In this document: piece after piece, positions 15,945-24,588 of the stretch | How the letters are laid out: every line of letters starts with the position of its first letter | Position numbering within the stretch: position 1 is the stretch's first letter | Source: Sphingomonadaceae bacterium | GTDB taxonomy: Bacteria > Pseudomonadota > Alphaproteobacteria > Sphingomonadales > Sphingomonadaceae | DNA: 46,883 nt | NCBI GenBank assembly: GCA_016000085.1 | Contig: JAECRT010000003.1 | Location: 1 to 46,883, forward strand | Reading direction: 5' to 3' | Made by a program: the position numbers and the translations under genes | Notes under the pieces: generated by a model | Told to the model about the DNA's origin: nothing | The model's input: only the letters and a program-made list of their open reading frames with translations | The model's database searches: none

Positions 15945-17992
15945 ATTCCCGTCTGCGTTTGGCGGATGATGTCCGGGTGAGGCCGGACGCTTTTCGCCAG
16001 TTGCTGCACATGCAGGTTCGAGACGCGGACTTCTTCTTCGGCGACGGGTTCGATATCCTCGTCCTGACCGCGCGTGACCTGATCGAGCAGGGAGAAGAGT
16101 TGCTTGCGGACGTCATCCTGGTCATGGACCATGATCCCCCGTTCCAGCCGATCGAAACCAGCCTGCAACGTGGCGACCGGGACGGGGACCGGTTCGGCTT
16201 CCAGAACGCCGGGCAGGTCCGACGGAAGCTGTTTTTCGCGTTCGTCGAATAGTTCTTCGTAGAGCTTCTCGCCGGGACGCAAGCCCACGATCTTGATCGG
16301 GACGTCGCGTTCGGGGATCAGGCCCGCCAGGCGGATCATGCGACGGGCAATATCGATGATCTTCACCGGTTCGCCCATGTCGAGCACGATGATCCGTCCC
16401 CGCTTCAGCCCAAATTCCATCGCTCGTGCGGTACTGTGCAGGATCAACTGCACAGCTTCATGAACGGTCATGAAATAGCGGGTGATTTCGGGGTGGGTGA
16501 CAGTGAGCGGTACGCGGCGGTCGAGCTGGCGCTGGAACAGCGGGATCAGCGATCCGCTCGACCCCAGCACATTCCCGAAGCGCACGGTCATGAAGCGCGG
16601 CGAATCCGCCTGTCCCGAACCCTCGATATCGAGGGCCTGGCAGTAGAGCTCGCCCAGGCGCTTGGTGGCGCCCATGACGCCGACCGGATTGACGGCCTTG
16701 TCCGTCGACACCTGCACCATGGCGCGCACGCCAAAGCGCCGTGCCGCGTCGGCCACGTTCCGCGTGCCGATCACATTGGTCTGGACACCTGAACAGACGT
16801 TGACCTCGACCAGCGGCACATGCTTGAGCGCAGCGGCGTGGAACACGAACGCGGGCGTGCATTCCGCAAATACGGCCATGACATGCTGGCGCTGGCGGAT
16901 GGAACAGAGGATGGCGCGGCACTGGATGTCAGGATAATTTTCCCGAACCTCCATTTCGACCGCGTAGAGATTATATTCGCCGCAATCGAGCAGGATCAGT
17001 TCGGACGGGCCAAAACCGGCTACCTGCCGCGCCAGTTCGCGCCCGATCGAGCCGCCCGCGCCGGTGATGAGCACCCGCTGTCCGCTGATGGCGCGGGACA
17101 CGACATCGGCGTCAAGATCGGCCTGGGGTCGATCCAGCAGATCGGCAATGTTGATGACTTCCAGATCGAGTGGCTTGTCGATCTCCGTCGCGGTAGGCGC
17201 GCGCAGGACCGAGAGGTTGAGCGTCTGGGCTGCGGTGACGAGCTTGAGCTTGGCCGGCCCCTTCATTTCTTCCGGCCCGGCGGCCAGAATGATGCAGGTC
17301 GGACGCTCGTTGCGCGCGGTCAGGGTCGAAACGGCGTGCTTGACGGCATCGATGCCGCCCAGAATGGGAACCCCACGCAAGCGCAGATGGGTTTCGACGC
17401 CATCGATGTCGAGGATGCCCACTGGCAGATAGGGTGGCGCGTTGACCATCTCGAAATGGCGCAGGATATTTTCGATATATTCGGGGCGGCCTACGAGCAG
17501 AGCGCGCTGTTGGCTGACCGCGATGTCCGACCGCTTGCGTGCGTGGATGCGCGCGCCAAGGATATTGCGGACTTCCGCACGCAGCGTCCGTTGCCACAGG
17601 CGACCGCCAGCCAGCAGGGCGACCAGAACCAGCGCCTGAATGAAGGGAACCGACGTGGGCATCCACCGGCCGTTTCCGCTCAGCATCATGACCGCGACGG
17701 GGATGGCTATGGCGAAGACCGAGGATTCGATCAGCCGGACGAAATCGGGGAAAGAAGCGAGGCGCCACAGGCGGTTATAGGTGCCGCTGAACCAAAGGAT
17801 CGTCAGGCCGCTGAGAATGAACGTGGGGAGGTTGGACAGCATCCCTTCCATCATGTGGGGTGGGATATGCCCGTTCATCCGCAAGCTGAGCGCAATCCAC
17901 AGAGACGCCGCCATCGCTAGCGCGTCATAGGCCATATAGGCTGGCTTGCGCCATCTGCGTAATGTTGCGCTGGATACGCCGGCAATGCGCAT
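15941..17992 (-). CDS. Membrane nucleotide-sugar 4,6-dehydratase (CapD/WbpM/PglF type)
   Basis: A 683-residue protein. About four N-terminal membrane helices (residues 15-115) precede a first Rossmann-like CoA_binding domain (RALLVGRPEYIENILRHF), then an extended SDR domain with VLITGAGGSIGRELARQ. The catalytic motif reads STDKAVNPVGVMGATKR, with Met in place of the usual Tyr (M-x3-K). That is the signature of the WbpM/PglF class of UDP-GlcNAc 4,6-dehydratases. I chose ATG 17992 because upstream ATGs in frame (to 18163) add an unrelated polar stretch. It is coupled to the aminotransferase by ATGA. The expected product is UDP-2-acetamido-2,6-dideoxy-hexos-4-ulose. Confidence 0.92.
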   Translation of the reverse strand: MRIAGVSSATLRRWRKPAYMAYDALAMAASLWIALSLRMNGHIPPHMMEGMLSNLPTFILSGLTILWFSGTYNRLWRLASFPDFVRLIESSVFAIAIPVAVMMLSGNGRWMPTSVPFIQALVLVALLAGGRLWQRTLRAEVRNILGARIHARKRSDIAVSQQRALLVGRPEYIENILRHFEMVNAPPYLPVGILDIDGVETHLRLRGVPILGGIDAVKHAVSTLTARNERPTCIILAAGPEEMKGPAKLKLVTAAQTLNLSVLRAPTATEIDKPLDLEVINIADLLDRPQADLDADVVSRAISGQRVLITGAGGSIGRELARQVAGFGPSELILLDCGEYNLYAVEMEVRENYPDIQCRAILCSIRQRQHVMAVFAECTPAFVFHAAALKHVPLVEVNVCSGVQTNVIGTRNVADAARRFGVRAMVQVSTDKAVNPVGVMGATKRLGELYCQALDIEGSGQADSPRFMTVRFGNVLGSSGSLIPLFQRQLDRRVPLTVTHPEITRYFMTVHEAVQLILHSTARAMEFGLKRGRIIVLDMGEPVKIIDIARRMIRLAGLIPERDVPIKIVGLRPGEKLYEELFDEREKQLPSDLPGVLEAEPVPVPVATLQAGFDRLERGIMVHDQDDVRKQLFSLLDQVTRGQDEDIEPVAEEEVRVSNLHVQQLAKSVRPHPDIIRQTQTGM

Positions 17993-18335
17993 GCGCTGTC
18001 CCCTTATCGGTGATTTCCAATTTCCCCACCGCAGCTTACGCCACGGCAGCACGTTTATTTCATTTAGTTGATCGCAAGTTAGGCTTTCGGCAGGCTGTCT
18101 GCAGTTGGGCATCGGGGCAGACCGATGAGAGGTAGCGCGCTGACCCATAAGGGTTGCTCGCACTCCGACGGGAGCAGTGCTGATCCAAAAGGATGGTCAG
18201 TCCCCAAACGCTTGCTCCCCAAGGATAGGGCGCGAAATAGCGTGGGGTATCAAGCCGCATTTAACCTAAGTTCGGCGCCTTCAAACGGTAATCAAGCTGA
18301 TCGGTCAAAGCCGTCGGGTCGAAACGGAATAGTGC
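17993..18335. promoter_or_regulatory. Divergent EPS promoter region with three phased small dyads
   Basis: This 343-base gene-free spacer lies between two divergent EPS operons. Three 12-base dyads of identical geometry (4-base arm, 4-base spacer, 4-base arm) start exactly 20 bases apart: ACCC-ATAA-GGGT at 18143, CTCC-GACG-GGAG at 18163 and ATCC-AAAA-GGAT at 18183. An imperfect CTCC-CCAA-GGAT follows at 18215. All share a CC-N4-GG core. An 8-base palindrome AGCGCGCT lies just upstream. These could be binding sites on one face of the helix. No confident -35/-10 pair was found. Confidence 0.45.
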
Positions 18336-19514
18336 ATGATGAAGATATTGCACGTAATCACCGGACTGAATGTTGGTGGCGCAGAAACCATGCTGGCGCG
18401 ACTGCTGGGACAGTCGCGTCGCACGGACGTCGTGGCCGAGGTGGTGACTTTGATGCCGCCGGGATTTGTCGGGCGGAAGATGGCTGCTTCGGGGATCAGC
18501 GTTCATTCGCTGGGCATGACCAATGTGTGGACTGCCTGCGCTGCGGCGCTGCGGCTCGCACGGCATATTCGCGCCACAAAGCCTGACCTCATCATGGCAT
18601 GGATGCACCATGCGCAACTGGCGACGACGCTGGCCGTGGCGCTTTCGGGACGCCGCATTCCCGTTTTGTGGAACGTGCGACACTCGCTGGGCAGCGGATA
18701 TGCGCATGAAAAGCGGCTGACCCGCCTGGTGCTGCGGGTTCAGACGGCGCTGTCCCACAAGCCGGCCGCCATCATCTATAATTCGCGCGCTGCGGCGCAT
18801 CAATATCGTGCCATCGGTTTTGAGCCGCAGTGCGAGCATGTCATTCCCAATGGTTTCGAGATTGATCTGACCCAGGGCGATGGCGACGAAGCGCGCCGGG
18901 TACGACAGATCTTCGGCATTGCGGACGGGCAGATTGTGATCGGCATGGTCGCGCGGGCGCATCCGATGAAGGATGTCGCCAATCTGGTCGCTGCCTTTGC
19001 GCTGCTCCGGTCATCCCGCTTCGCAGCGCATCTGCTGGTCGTGGGTGAGGGGATGGACAAGCCGTCGCCCGATGTTGCCGCTGCACTCGCGCGGTTGCCG
19101 GAAGGGAGCTGGACCTTGTCTGGCCAGCGGGGCGATGTGCCCGAATGGTTGGGCGGGCTGGACATATTGGCGCTGCCCTCGGCATGGGGGGAAGGTTTCC
19201 CCAACATCGTGGGCGAGGCGATGGCCAAGGGCGTGCCGTGTGTCGGCACCGATGTCGGCGACACCGCCTGGGTGATAGGCCCCACGGGGCGCAGCGTGCC
19301 GCCGCAAAATGCGACGGCGCTGGCGCAGGCGTTGATGGAATGTTGCGGCATGACCGGCCCTGAACGCAAGGCTCTGGGCAATGCCGCCCGGCAACGGATC
19401 AAGGATATGTTTACACTGGATCAGATCGTAGCGCGCTATGACGCGCTATATGATGCAACGACAGGAAGCGCGGCCCCTGCGGCGCCTCTGTCGGTTCGGC
19501 GTGAGGCGGCATGA
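18336..19514 (+). CDS. Family 4 glycosyltransferase (EPS)
   Basis: A 392-residue GT-B enzyme. The N-terminus KILHVITGLNVGGAETML is the classic GT4 acceptor-domain start (glycine-rich loop with GGAE). The donor domain has IGMVARAHPMKDVANLVAAF and, near residue 280, the EGFPNIVGEAMAKGVPCVGT block with the two glutamates that bind the sugar nucleotide. Start is ATG 18336 or the adjacent ATG 18339. It is the first gene of a tightly coupled run of seven genes to 24588, and its stop overlaps the next start by four bases. Similar to WbnK/EpsF-like enzymes in layout; donor and acceptor unknown. Confidence 0.91.
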   Translation: MMKILHVITGLNVGGAETMLARLLGQSRRTDVVAEVVTLMPPGFVGRKMAASGISVHSLGMTNVWTACAAALRLARHIRATKPDLIMAWMHHAQLATTLAVALSGRRIPVLWNVRHSLGSGYAHEKRLTRLVLRVQTALSHKPAAIIYNSRAAAHQYRAIGFEPQCEHVIPNGFEIDLTQGDGDEARRVRQIFGIADGQIVIGMVARAHPMKDVANLVAAFALLRSSRFAAHLLVVGEGMDKPSPDVAAALARLPEGSWTLSGQRGDVPEWLGGLDILALPSAWGEGFPNIVGEAMAKGVPCVGTDVGDTAWVIGPTGRSVPPQNATALAQALMECCGMTGPERKALGNAARQRIKDMFTLDQIVARYDALYDATTGSAAPAAPLSVRREAA

Positions 19515-20695
19515 AAACGGTCGTCATCGCCAGCCTGGCCTATTCGCTCGTGAATTTCCGGGGACGGTTGCTCGCCGCCATGGTGGCGAACGGGCATGAA
19601 GTCGTGGCGTGCGCGCCCGATCATGATCCCGAAATCGAAGCCCGGCTCAAGGCGATGGGCATCGACTATCGGGTCATGCCCATGGCGCGAACGGGGCTTA
19701 ACCCCTTTGTCGATATCATTACCCTGTTGTGGCTGATCCGTTGTTTCTGGCGCGAACGGCCGACGATCGTGCTGGCCTATACGCAAAAGCCGATCATTTA
19801 TGGCGGCATCGCCAGCCGTTTCTTCGGCAATATCCGCTTCTTCGCGATGGTGAGCGGCCTGGGGCATGTCTACAGCGAAAGCCAGTCGCGGCTTTTGCCC
19901 TATGTGCGCCGGGTCGTATCGCTGCTTTACCGTCAGGCGCTGGGCAAGGCGAAGGCGGTGTTCGTGTTCAATAGCGACGATCGCGGCGAAATGCTGCGCT
20001 ATCATATCATCGATCAGGACTGCCGCGTCATCCAGGTGCCGGGGTCCGGCGTCGACCTTTCCCATTATGCACAACAGCCGCTGCCCCAAGGTGCGCCGGT
20101 CTTCCTGATGATTGCGCGGCTTTTGCGGAACAAGGGCCTGCTGGAATATGTCGAGGCCGCGAAGATCGTGCGCGCGGCGCGGCCTGATGTGCGCTTTCGC
20201 CTGCTTGGCCCGCTTGATGAAAATCCCGCAGCGATCTCGCGCGATACCATCGCGCAATGGCAGGCGGAAGGCGTCATCGATTATCTGGGCGAGACGCGCG
20301 ATGTGCGCCCCTATCTGGCGGACGCCAGCCTGTTCGTGCTGCCCAGCTGGTATCGCGAGGGGTTGCCGCGCACCATATTGGAAGCGATGGCGGTCGGCAG
20401 GGGCGTGATAACGACTGACATGCCGGGCTGTCGCGAGCCGATCGAGCAGGGTGTGAACGGCTTCATCGTAACGCCGCGCGATGCGCAGGCGCTGGCCGAT
20501 GCGATGCTGGGCGCAATCGCGACGCCGGAATTGCCGTCGGGATTGGGCGAGGCGGCGCGCAAGACGGTCGAGACGCGTTTTTCGGTCGAGCGGGTAAATG
20601 CCCTTTTGCTCGGTACCATGGAAATGGATCGGCAGGCCGCAGATCCCGCCGGTCGACCGATCATGGGCGTTCAGGTCCTGGCGGGGGATATGTGA
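19511..20695 (+). CDS. Family 4 glycosyltransferase, PglA-like (EPS)
   Basis: A 394-residue GT-B glycosyltransferase. Segments such as YTQKPIIYGGIASRFFG, MVSGLGHVYSE and VFVFNSDDRGEML are typical of the PglA/WbpY-like GT4 group that acts on undecaprenyl-diphosphate-linked N-acetyl-deoxyhexoses. The donor site is LPSWYREGLPRTILEAMAVG with E-x7-E. Translation is coupled both ways: ATGA with the gene before, TGATG/GTGATG with the phosphoglycosyl transferase after. It sits directly upstream of a PglC-like initiator, so it probably adds the second sugar of the repeat unit. That is inference from gene order and from the family. Confidence 0.9.
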   Translation: MKTVVIASLAYSLVNFRGRLLAAMVANGHEVVACAPDHDPEIEARLKAMGIDYRVMPMARTGLNPFVDIITLLWLIRCFWRERPTIVLAYTQKPIIYGGIASRFFGNIRFFAMVSGLGHVYSESQSRLLPYVRRVVSLLYRQALGKAKAVFVFNSDDRGEMLRYHIIDQDCRVIQVPGSGVDLSHYAQQPLPQGAPVFLMIARLLRNKGLLEYVEAAKIVRAARPDVRFRLLGPLDENPAAISRDTIAQWQAEGVIDYLGETRDVRPYLADASLFVLPSWYREGLPRTILEAMAVGRGVITTDMPGCREPIEQGVNGFIVTPRDAQALADAMLGAIATPELPSGLGEAARKTVETRFSVERVNALLLGTMEMDRQAADPAGRPIMGVQVLAGDM

Positions 20696-21297
20696 TGCGC
20701 GTCAGCCGTATCATCGATATTGTCGTTGCGGGCACCGGCCTTGTCGTTGCCGCGCCGGTCATGGTCGTCATCGCGGGCGCCATCGCGGTGAGCGATGGCA
20801 GGCCGGTCCTGTTCCGTCAGGCGCGCGTCACCAAAGGTGGCCGGATTTTCCATGTCGCCAAGTTTCGCACGATGAACAATCGCTGCGATCCGCAGGGCAA
20901 GCTATTGCCCGATGCGGAGCGAACAACGGCTGTGGGTCGGTTTTTGCGGCGGTCGCGCCTGGATGAACTGCCGCAACTGTGGAACATTCTTTCGGGCGCG
21001 ATGGCGCTGATTGGGCCGAGGCCGTTATTGCCGGTTACGATCGCCGAGGCGGGCGAAAAGGGCCGGATACGCTGCACCGTTGCACCGGGCCTGACCGGAT
21101 GGGCGCAGGTCAATGGCAATGCGTTGTTGAGCGACACCGACAAGTTTGCGCTCGACCTCTGGTATATCGCCAACCGAAGCCTTCGGCTGGATCTGAGCAT
21201 CCTGGCCCGCACTGTCGCCGTCGCCCTGCGGGGCGAAAGCCCGAACCTTTCATCTATAAGGAGCGCGCATGAAGGCGATACTCGTTGGGGCAGTTGA
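20695..21297 (+). CDS. PglC/WcaJ-type phosphoglycosyl transferase
   Basis: A 200-residue monotopic phosphoglycosyl transferase (small PglC-like form, no long WcaJ N-terminus). An N-terminal re-entrant hydrophobic helix (IVVAGTGLVVAAPVMVVIAG) is followed by LFRQARVTKGGRIFHVAKFRTM, the catalytic Asp-Glu dyad in RRSRLDELPQLWNIL, IGPRPLLP, and PGLTGWAQVNG. It starts at ATG 20695 (TGATG with the previous gene); GTG 20692 is an alternative. It transfers a sugar-1-phosphate to undecaprenyl phosphate and so starts the lipid-linked repeat. PglC enzymes use UDP-4-amino-sugar derivatives, which fits the dehydratase/aminotransferase pair in this locus. Its 3' end overlaps the formyltransferase by 29 bases. 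Confidence 0.93.
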   Translation: MRVSRIIDIVVAGTGLVVAAPVMVVIAGAIAVSDGRPVLFRQARVTKGGRIFHVAKFRTMNNRCDPQGKLLPDAERTTAVGRFLRRSRLDELPQLWNILSGAMALIGPRPLLPVTIAEAGEKGRIRCTVAPGLTGWAQVNGNALLSDTDKFALDLWYIANRSLRLDLSILARTVAVALRGESPNLSSIRSAHEGDTRWGS

Positions 21298-22192
21298 AAG
21301 CACAAAGATTGCCCTGCAATCCCTGGCGGCGTCACCGGCATGGGATTTGGCGGCCGTTTTGACCCTCCCGCTCGACCTAGCGGGCCGCCATTCCGATTTC
21401 GTCGATCTGACCGATGATGCGCGGGATGCGGGAACGCGCCTTGTCCCCGTGGCGAACAGCAATTCGGACGACGCGATCGCGGCGATCGCGGAGCATGCGC
21501 CGGACTATATCTTCGTGATCGGCTGGTCGCAGATTTGTGGGCCGCGCTTCATGGCGAGCGCGGGCAAGGGGCTGATCGGCTTTCACCCGGCACCGCTGCC
21601 GCGTTTGCGCGGGCGTGGGGTTATCCCCTGGACGATCCTGCTGGACGAGCCAATTTCCGCGTCGACGCTGTTTCTGATCGATGAAGGGGTCGATAGCGGT
21701 CCCGTCCTTGGTCAGCGTTATTTTCATCTCGCGCCCGACGAAAGCGCCGCCAGCCTGTATGAAAAGCATATGACCATGCTGGGCGAAATGCTGCCGCCGG
21801 TGCTGGACGACCTGGCCAGTGGTCGTGCGCGTCCGATGGCCCAGGATGAGCGCTATGCGACCTATGCGACGCGTCGTCGGCCCGACGATGCCTGTATCGA
21901 CTGGTCCGACCCGGCGCAGGATATCTGGCGCATGGTGCGGGCCTGTGGCGATCCCTATCCCGGCGCCTGGACAATATTGAACGGAAAGCGGGTGGTGGTC
22001 GAGGCGGCCCAACCGGTTGCTCTGCCCCATTTCCGGGCGGCGATTACCGGGCAGATCGTCGAGCGGTCGGAAACGCAGTTCACCGTCAAATGCGGTGACG
22101 GCGTGGGGCTGCTCGTGTCGCAATGGCGCTGCGAGCGAGGGGGCGCCTTGCCGGTCCACGCCATATTGGGTGGCCAGGAGATGGCGGCATGA
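21269..22192 (+). CDS. Sugar N-formyltransferase-like protein
   Basis: A 307-residue protein of the formyl_trans_N fold (methionyl-tRNA formyltransferase/ArnA N-domain family) with a C-terminal Fmt-like domain (~residues 205-300). The core loop GFHPAPLPRLRGRGVIPWTI keeps the catalytic His, and VDSGPVLGQ keeps the catalytic Asp. The Asn that normally lies two residues before the His is Gly here (IGFH instead of I-N-x-H). Formyl-THF would be the donor and a 4-amino (or 3-amino) nucleotide sugar the likely acceptor. It overlaps the initiator PGT by 29 bases and the PIG-L gene by four. It is not the housekeeping fmt, because it is embedded in the EPS run. Confidence 0.83.
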   Translation: MKAILVGAVESTKIALQSLAASPAWDLAAVLTLPLDLAGRHSDFVDLTDDARDAGTRLVPVANSNSDDAIAAIAEHAPDYIFVIGWSQICGPRFMASAGKGLIGFHPAPLPRLRGRGVIPWTILLDEPISASTLFLIDEGVDSGPVLGQRYFHLAPDESAASLYEKHMTMLGEMLPPVLDDLASGRARPMAQDERYATYATRRRPDDACIDWSDPAQDIWRMVRACGDPYPGAWTILNGKRVVVEAAQPVALPHFRAAITGQIVERSETQFTVKCGDGVGLLVSQWRCERGGALPVHAILGGQEMAA

Positions 22193-22872
22193 CGATGATG
22201 GACAGGATCCAGCGCGCCATGGTGATCGCGCCGCATCCCGATGACGAGGTGCTGGGATGTGGCGGCACGATCGCGCGGCTGGTTGCGATGGGGCGCCATG
22301 TCGAAGTCGTCGTCGCCACGCAGGGCATGCCACCGCGCTTTGATGCGGCGCAGGTCGCGCAGGTTCAGGCAGAAGCCCGTAGCGCTCACACGCTGCTGGG
22401 CGTGGCGCAGACGCATTTCCTGGAATTTCCCGCCGCCGCGCTCGATCAGATCCCCTGTGCGGAGTTGAACGCGGGCATCGCGAAAGTCGTTTCGGCTTGT
22501 GGCCCCGATACGCTGTTCGTCCCTTTCGTGGGCGATCTGCATTTCGATCACAAGCTGGTCTTCGACGCCGCCATGGTGGCTGCGCGGCCGCTGGGAGATC
22601 ATTATCCCCGCCGGATCATGGCGTATGAAACTGTGTCCGAAACCAATTGGGCCGCACCCTATATAGCACCGTCGTTCCAACCCAACGTCTTCGTGGACAT
22701 CACCGACCATCTCGACACAAAGCTCAGTGCCTTTAAATGTTTTGCGTCTCAAGTCAGGGCGTTCCCCAATGAAAGATCGCTGGAAACATTAAGGGCGCTC
22801 GCAATGATAAGAGGAAGCTGTGTCAGTAAAAGGGCTGCTGAAGCCTTCACATTAATCAGGGAGGTCGCCTGA
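22189..22872 (+). CDS. PIG-L family deacetylase
   Basis: A 227-residue zinc-dependent deacetylase of the PIG-L/LmbE family. The metal motif MVIAPHPDDEVLGCGGT (His-Pro-Asp-Asp-Glu) opens the protein. VPFVGDLHFDHKLVFDAA supplies the second His cluster (H-x-D-H), and AYETVSETNWAAP and FVDITDHLDTKLSAF are family segments. These enzymes remove N-acetyl groups from GlcNAc-type sugars or their conjugates. The start at 22189 overlaps the formyltransferase stop (ATGA). Next to a formyltransferase and an ATP-grasp ligase it could free an amine for re-acylation. Confidence 0.93.
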   Translation: MTMMDRIQRAMVIAPHPDDEVLGCGGTIARLVAMGRHVEVVVATQGMPPRFDAAQVAQVQAEARSAHTLLGVAQTHFLEFPAAALDQIPCAELNAGIAKVVSACGPDTLFVPFVGDLHFDHKLVFDAAMVAARPLGDHYPRRIMAYETVSETNWAAPYIAPSFQPNVFVDITDHLDTKLSAFKCFASQVRAFPNERSLETLRALAMIRGSCVSKRAAEAFTLIREVA

Positions 22873-22873
22873 C

Positions 22874-23908
22874 ATGACTGTTTTTACTACCAAGGAAGGC
22901 TCCGCAGGCGTGGTCACAGAAATAAGACGACGATCGCCCAATGGTCGATCCTTGCGCATGATGTTGAGTTCAGCCGGACGGCGCGTCAGCCTGATGCGAA
23001 GCTTTCGCCAGTCTGCCGAATTTCTGGGCGTCGATCTCACCATGTTTGCGTGCGATCTCACCCCGGAATGGAGCCCCGCTTGTATCGAAGCGGACATGGC
23101 CTTTGCCGCACCTTCCGCAGAGAGCGACGAATTCATTCCCGCCATGCTGGAAAAATGTGAGCGTGAAGGGGTCGAGTTGATCGTTCCGACGATCGATACC
23201 GAATTGATCGCCTATAGTGAGGCTAAGGACCGGTTCGCCGCCATTAACTGTCATATTGCGGTGAGCGATGCCTCTGTGGTTCATATGGCTAGGGACAAGC
23301 TGGCTACGGCGCGTTTTCTGACTGCGGCAGGCATCCCTTCGCCCAGGACGGCATCGGTCAACGAATTTCTGGCGAACAAGACCGACCTCAACTTGCCGTT
23401 GCTGGCGAAACCCCGGCATGGCAGTTCCAGTCGGGGTATCGCGATGGTGCATAATCGATCGCAGATCATGACGATCGATGCGACCGAGCCATATATTCTT
23501 CAGGAGTTCCTGCACGGCCGCGAATTTACGGTAAGCCTCTATTTCGATCAGGAAGGGCAGATGAAATGCGCCGTTCCGCATGAGCGGCTGCGGGTGCGTT
23601 CGGGTGAAGTCGAAAAGGGCGTGACCCTGCGTGATCCGATGCTGCGTGACCTGGCCTACAAGCTCGGCAGCGCGCTAAAGGGCGCGTGCGGCGCGATGTG
23701 CTTTCAGGCGCGGATGGACGATCGGGGCAATCCATCGATCTTCGAGATCAACGCCCGCTTCGGTGGCGGCTATCCGCTGGTGCATCAGGCCGGCGCGCGC
23801 TTCACCTTGTGGATGCTGGAAGAGCGTCTGGGCATGCCACATACGGCCAATGATGACTGGCAGAAGGATGTGCTGATGCTGCGCTTCGACGATGCCGTCT
23901 TTGTCTGA
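22874..23908 (+). CDS. ATP-grasp domain protein (CarB-like ligase)
   Basis: A 344-residue ATP-grasp enzyme. An N-terminal pre-ATP-grasp Rossmann domain (MMLSSAGRRVSLMRSF to LIVPTIDTELIAY) precedes the ATP-grasp core. DKLATARFLTAAGIPSP is the typical entry helix. PLLAKPRHGSSSRGIAMV is the ATP-binding lysine and flexible loop. YILQEFLHGREFTVSLYFD is the adenine clamp. FEINARFGGGYPL provides the Mg-binding Glu and Asn. Such enzymes ligate a carboxylate to an amine via acyl phosphate. The true substrate is unknown; amino-acid amidation of an amino sugar is an attractive possibility. It begins one base after the deacetylase stop. An internal ATG 22958 (MMLSS) is an alternative start. Confidence 0.87.
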   Translation: MTVFTTKEGSAGVVTEIRRRSPNGRSLRMMLSSAGRRVSLMRSFRQSAEFLGVDLTMFACDLTPEWSPACIEADMAFAAPSAESDEFIPAMLEKCEREGVELIVPTIDTELIAYSEAKDRFAAINCHIAVSDASVVHMARDKLATARFLTAAGIPSPRTASVNEFLANKTDLNLPLLAKPRHGSSSRGIAMVHNRSQIMTIDATEPYILQEFLHGREFTVSLYFDQEGQMKCAVPHERLRVRSGEVEKGVTLRDPMLRDLAYKLGSALKGACGAMCFQARMDDRGNPSIFEINARFGGGYPLVHQAGARFTLWMLEERLGMPHTANDDWQKDVLMLRFDDAVFV

Positions 23909-24588
23909 TGAAGGCGGAATGGGGGGCGGATAAATGGGATCGTGTGATCGTCTTTGATCTGGATGACACATTATATCTTGAACGGGACTATGTGCTCAGC
24001 GGGTTGAATGCGGCAGGCGCCTGGGGGGACAGGCTTCTGGGAACCCGTGGCCTGGGAGCAGCGATGCAGGCGCGTTTCAGGGCAGGAGCGCGGACCCGGA
24101 TATTCGACGAGAGCCTGACGGAACTGGGCATGGCGGCCGATCCCGCGCTGATCGCCCGCATGTTGACGGTCTACCGCCAACATCGGCCCGAAATCAGCTT
24201 GGCGCCCGATTCGGAGGCATTTTTGTCGGCGGACCATCCCCGCACCGGGTTTGCGGTGATCACTGACGGTTTCCTGGACGCGCAAAAGCGCAAGATACGG
24301 GCGCTGGACCTATATCGCCGGGGCATTCATTTCGGTGTTTGCACAGATCGATGGGGCAGGGAGGGTTGGAAGCCCAATCCCATCGCTTTTCGCCATGTGC
24401 AGGACCGATTCAACGTGCCGGGCAAGCTTTGCGCCTATGTGGCGGACAATCCGACCAAGGATTTTCATGCTCCACATGTCCTAGGATGGGATACGGTCCG
24501 GATAGCCAGACCAGAAAAAATTGGGCACTCGACTTCTGCGCAGTTGGTTGACGCTGCAAGAGTGATTGAAAATCTTGGAGAATTTTAA
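23908..24588 (+). CDS. HAD-superfamily hydrolase
   Basis: A 226-residue haloacid-dehalogenase-type hydrolase. Motif I is VFDLDDTLYLERDYV (nucleophile Asp and acid/base Asp), followed by a helical C1-type cap. Motif II is FAVITDGF. The motif III Lys is probably in WGREGWKPNPIAFRH, and motif IV is YVADNPTKDF. It starts in a TGATG overlap with the ATP-grasp gene, ending a seven-gene coupled run. Probably a phosphatase of a small metabolite or sugar phosphate used by this module; it could dephosphorylate a product of the ATP-grasp step. Pairing with a CarB-like ATP-grasp is seen in polysaccharide loci, but the substrate is unknown. Confidence 0.86.
   Translation: MKAEWGADKWDRVIVFDLDDTLYLERDYVLSGLNAAGAWGDRLLGTRGLGAAMQARFRAGARTRIFDESLTELGMAADPALIARMLTVYRQHRPEISLAPDSEAFLSADHPRTGFAVITDGFLDAQKRKIRALDLYRRGIHFGVCTDRWGREGWKPNPIAFRHVQDRFNVPGKLCAYVADNPTKDFHAPHVLGWDTVRIARPEKIGHSTSAQLVDAARVIENLGEF

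Noticed and set aside
21269..22192. Housekeeping methionyl-tRNA formyltransferase
   Set aside because: It is embedded in a sugar operon, lacks the usual Asn of the triad, and has no def gene next to it.
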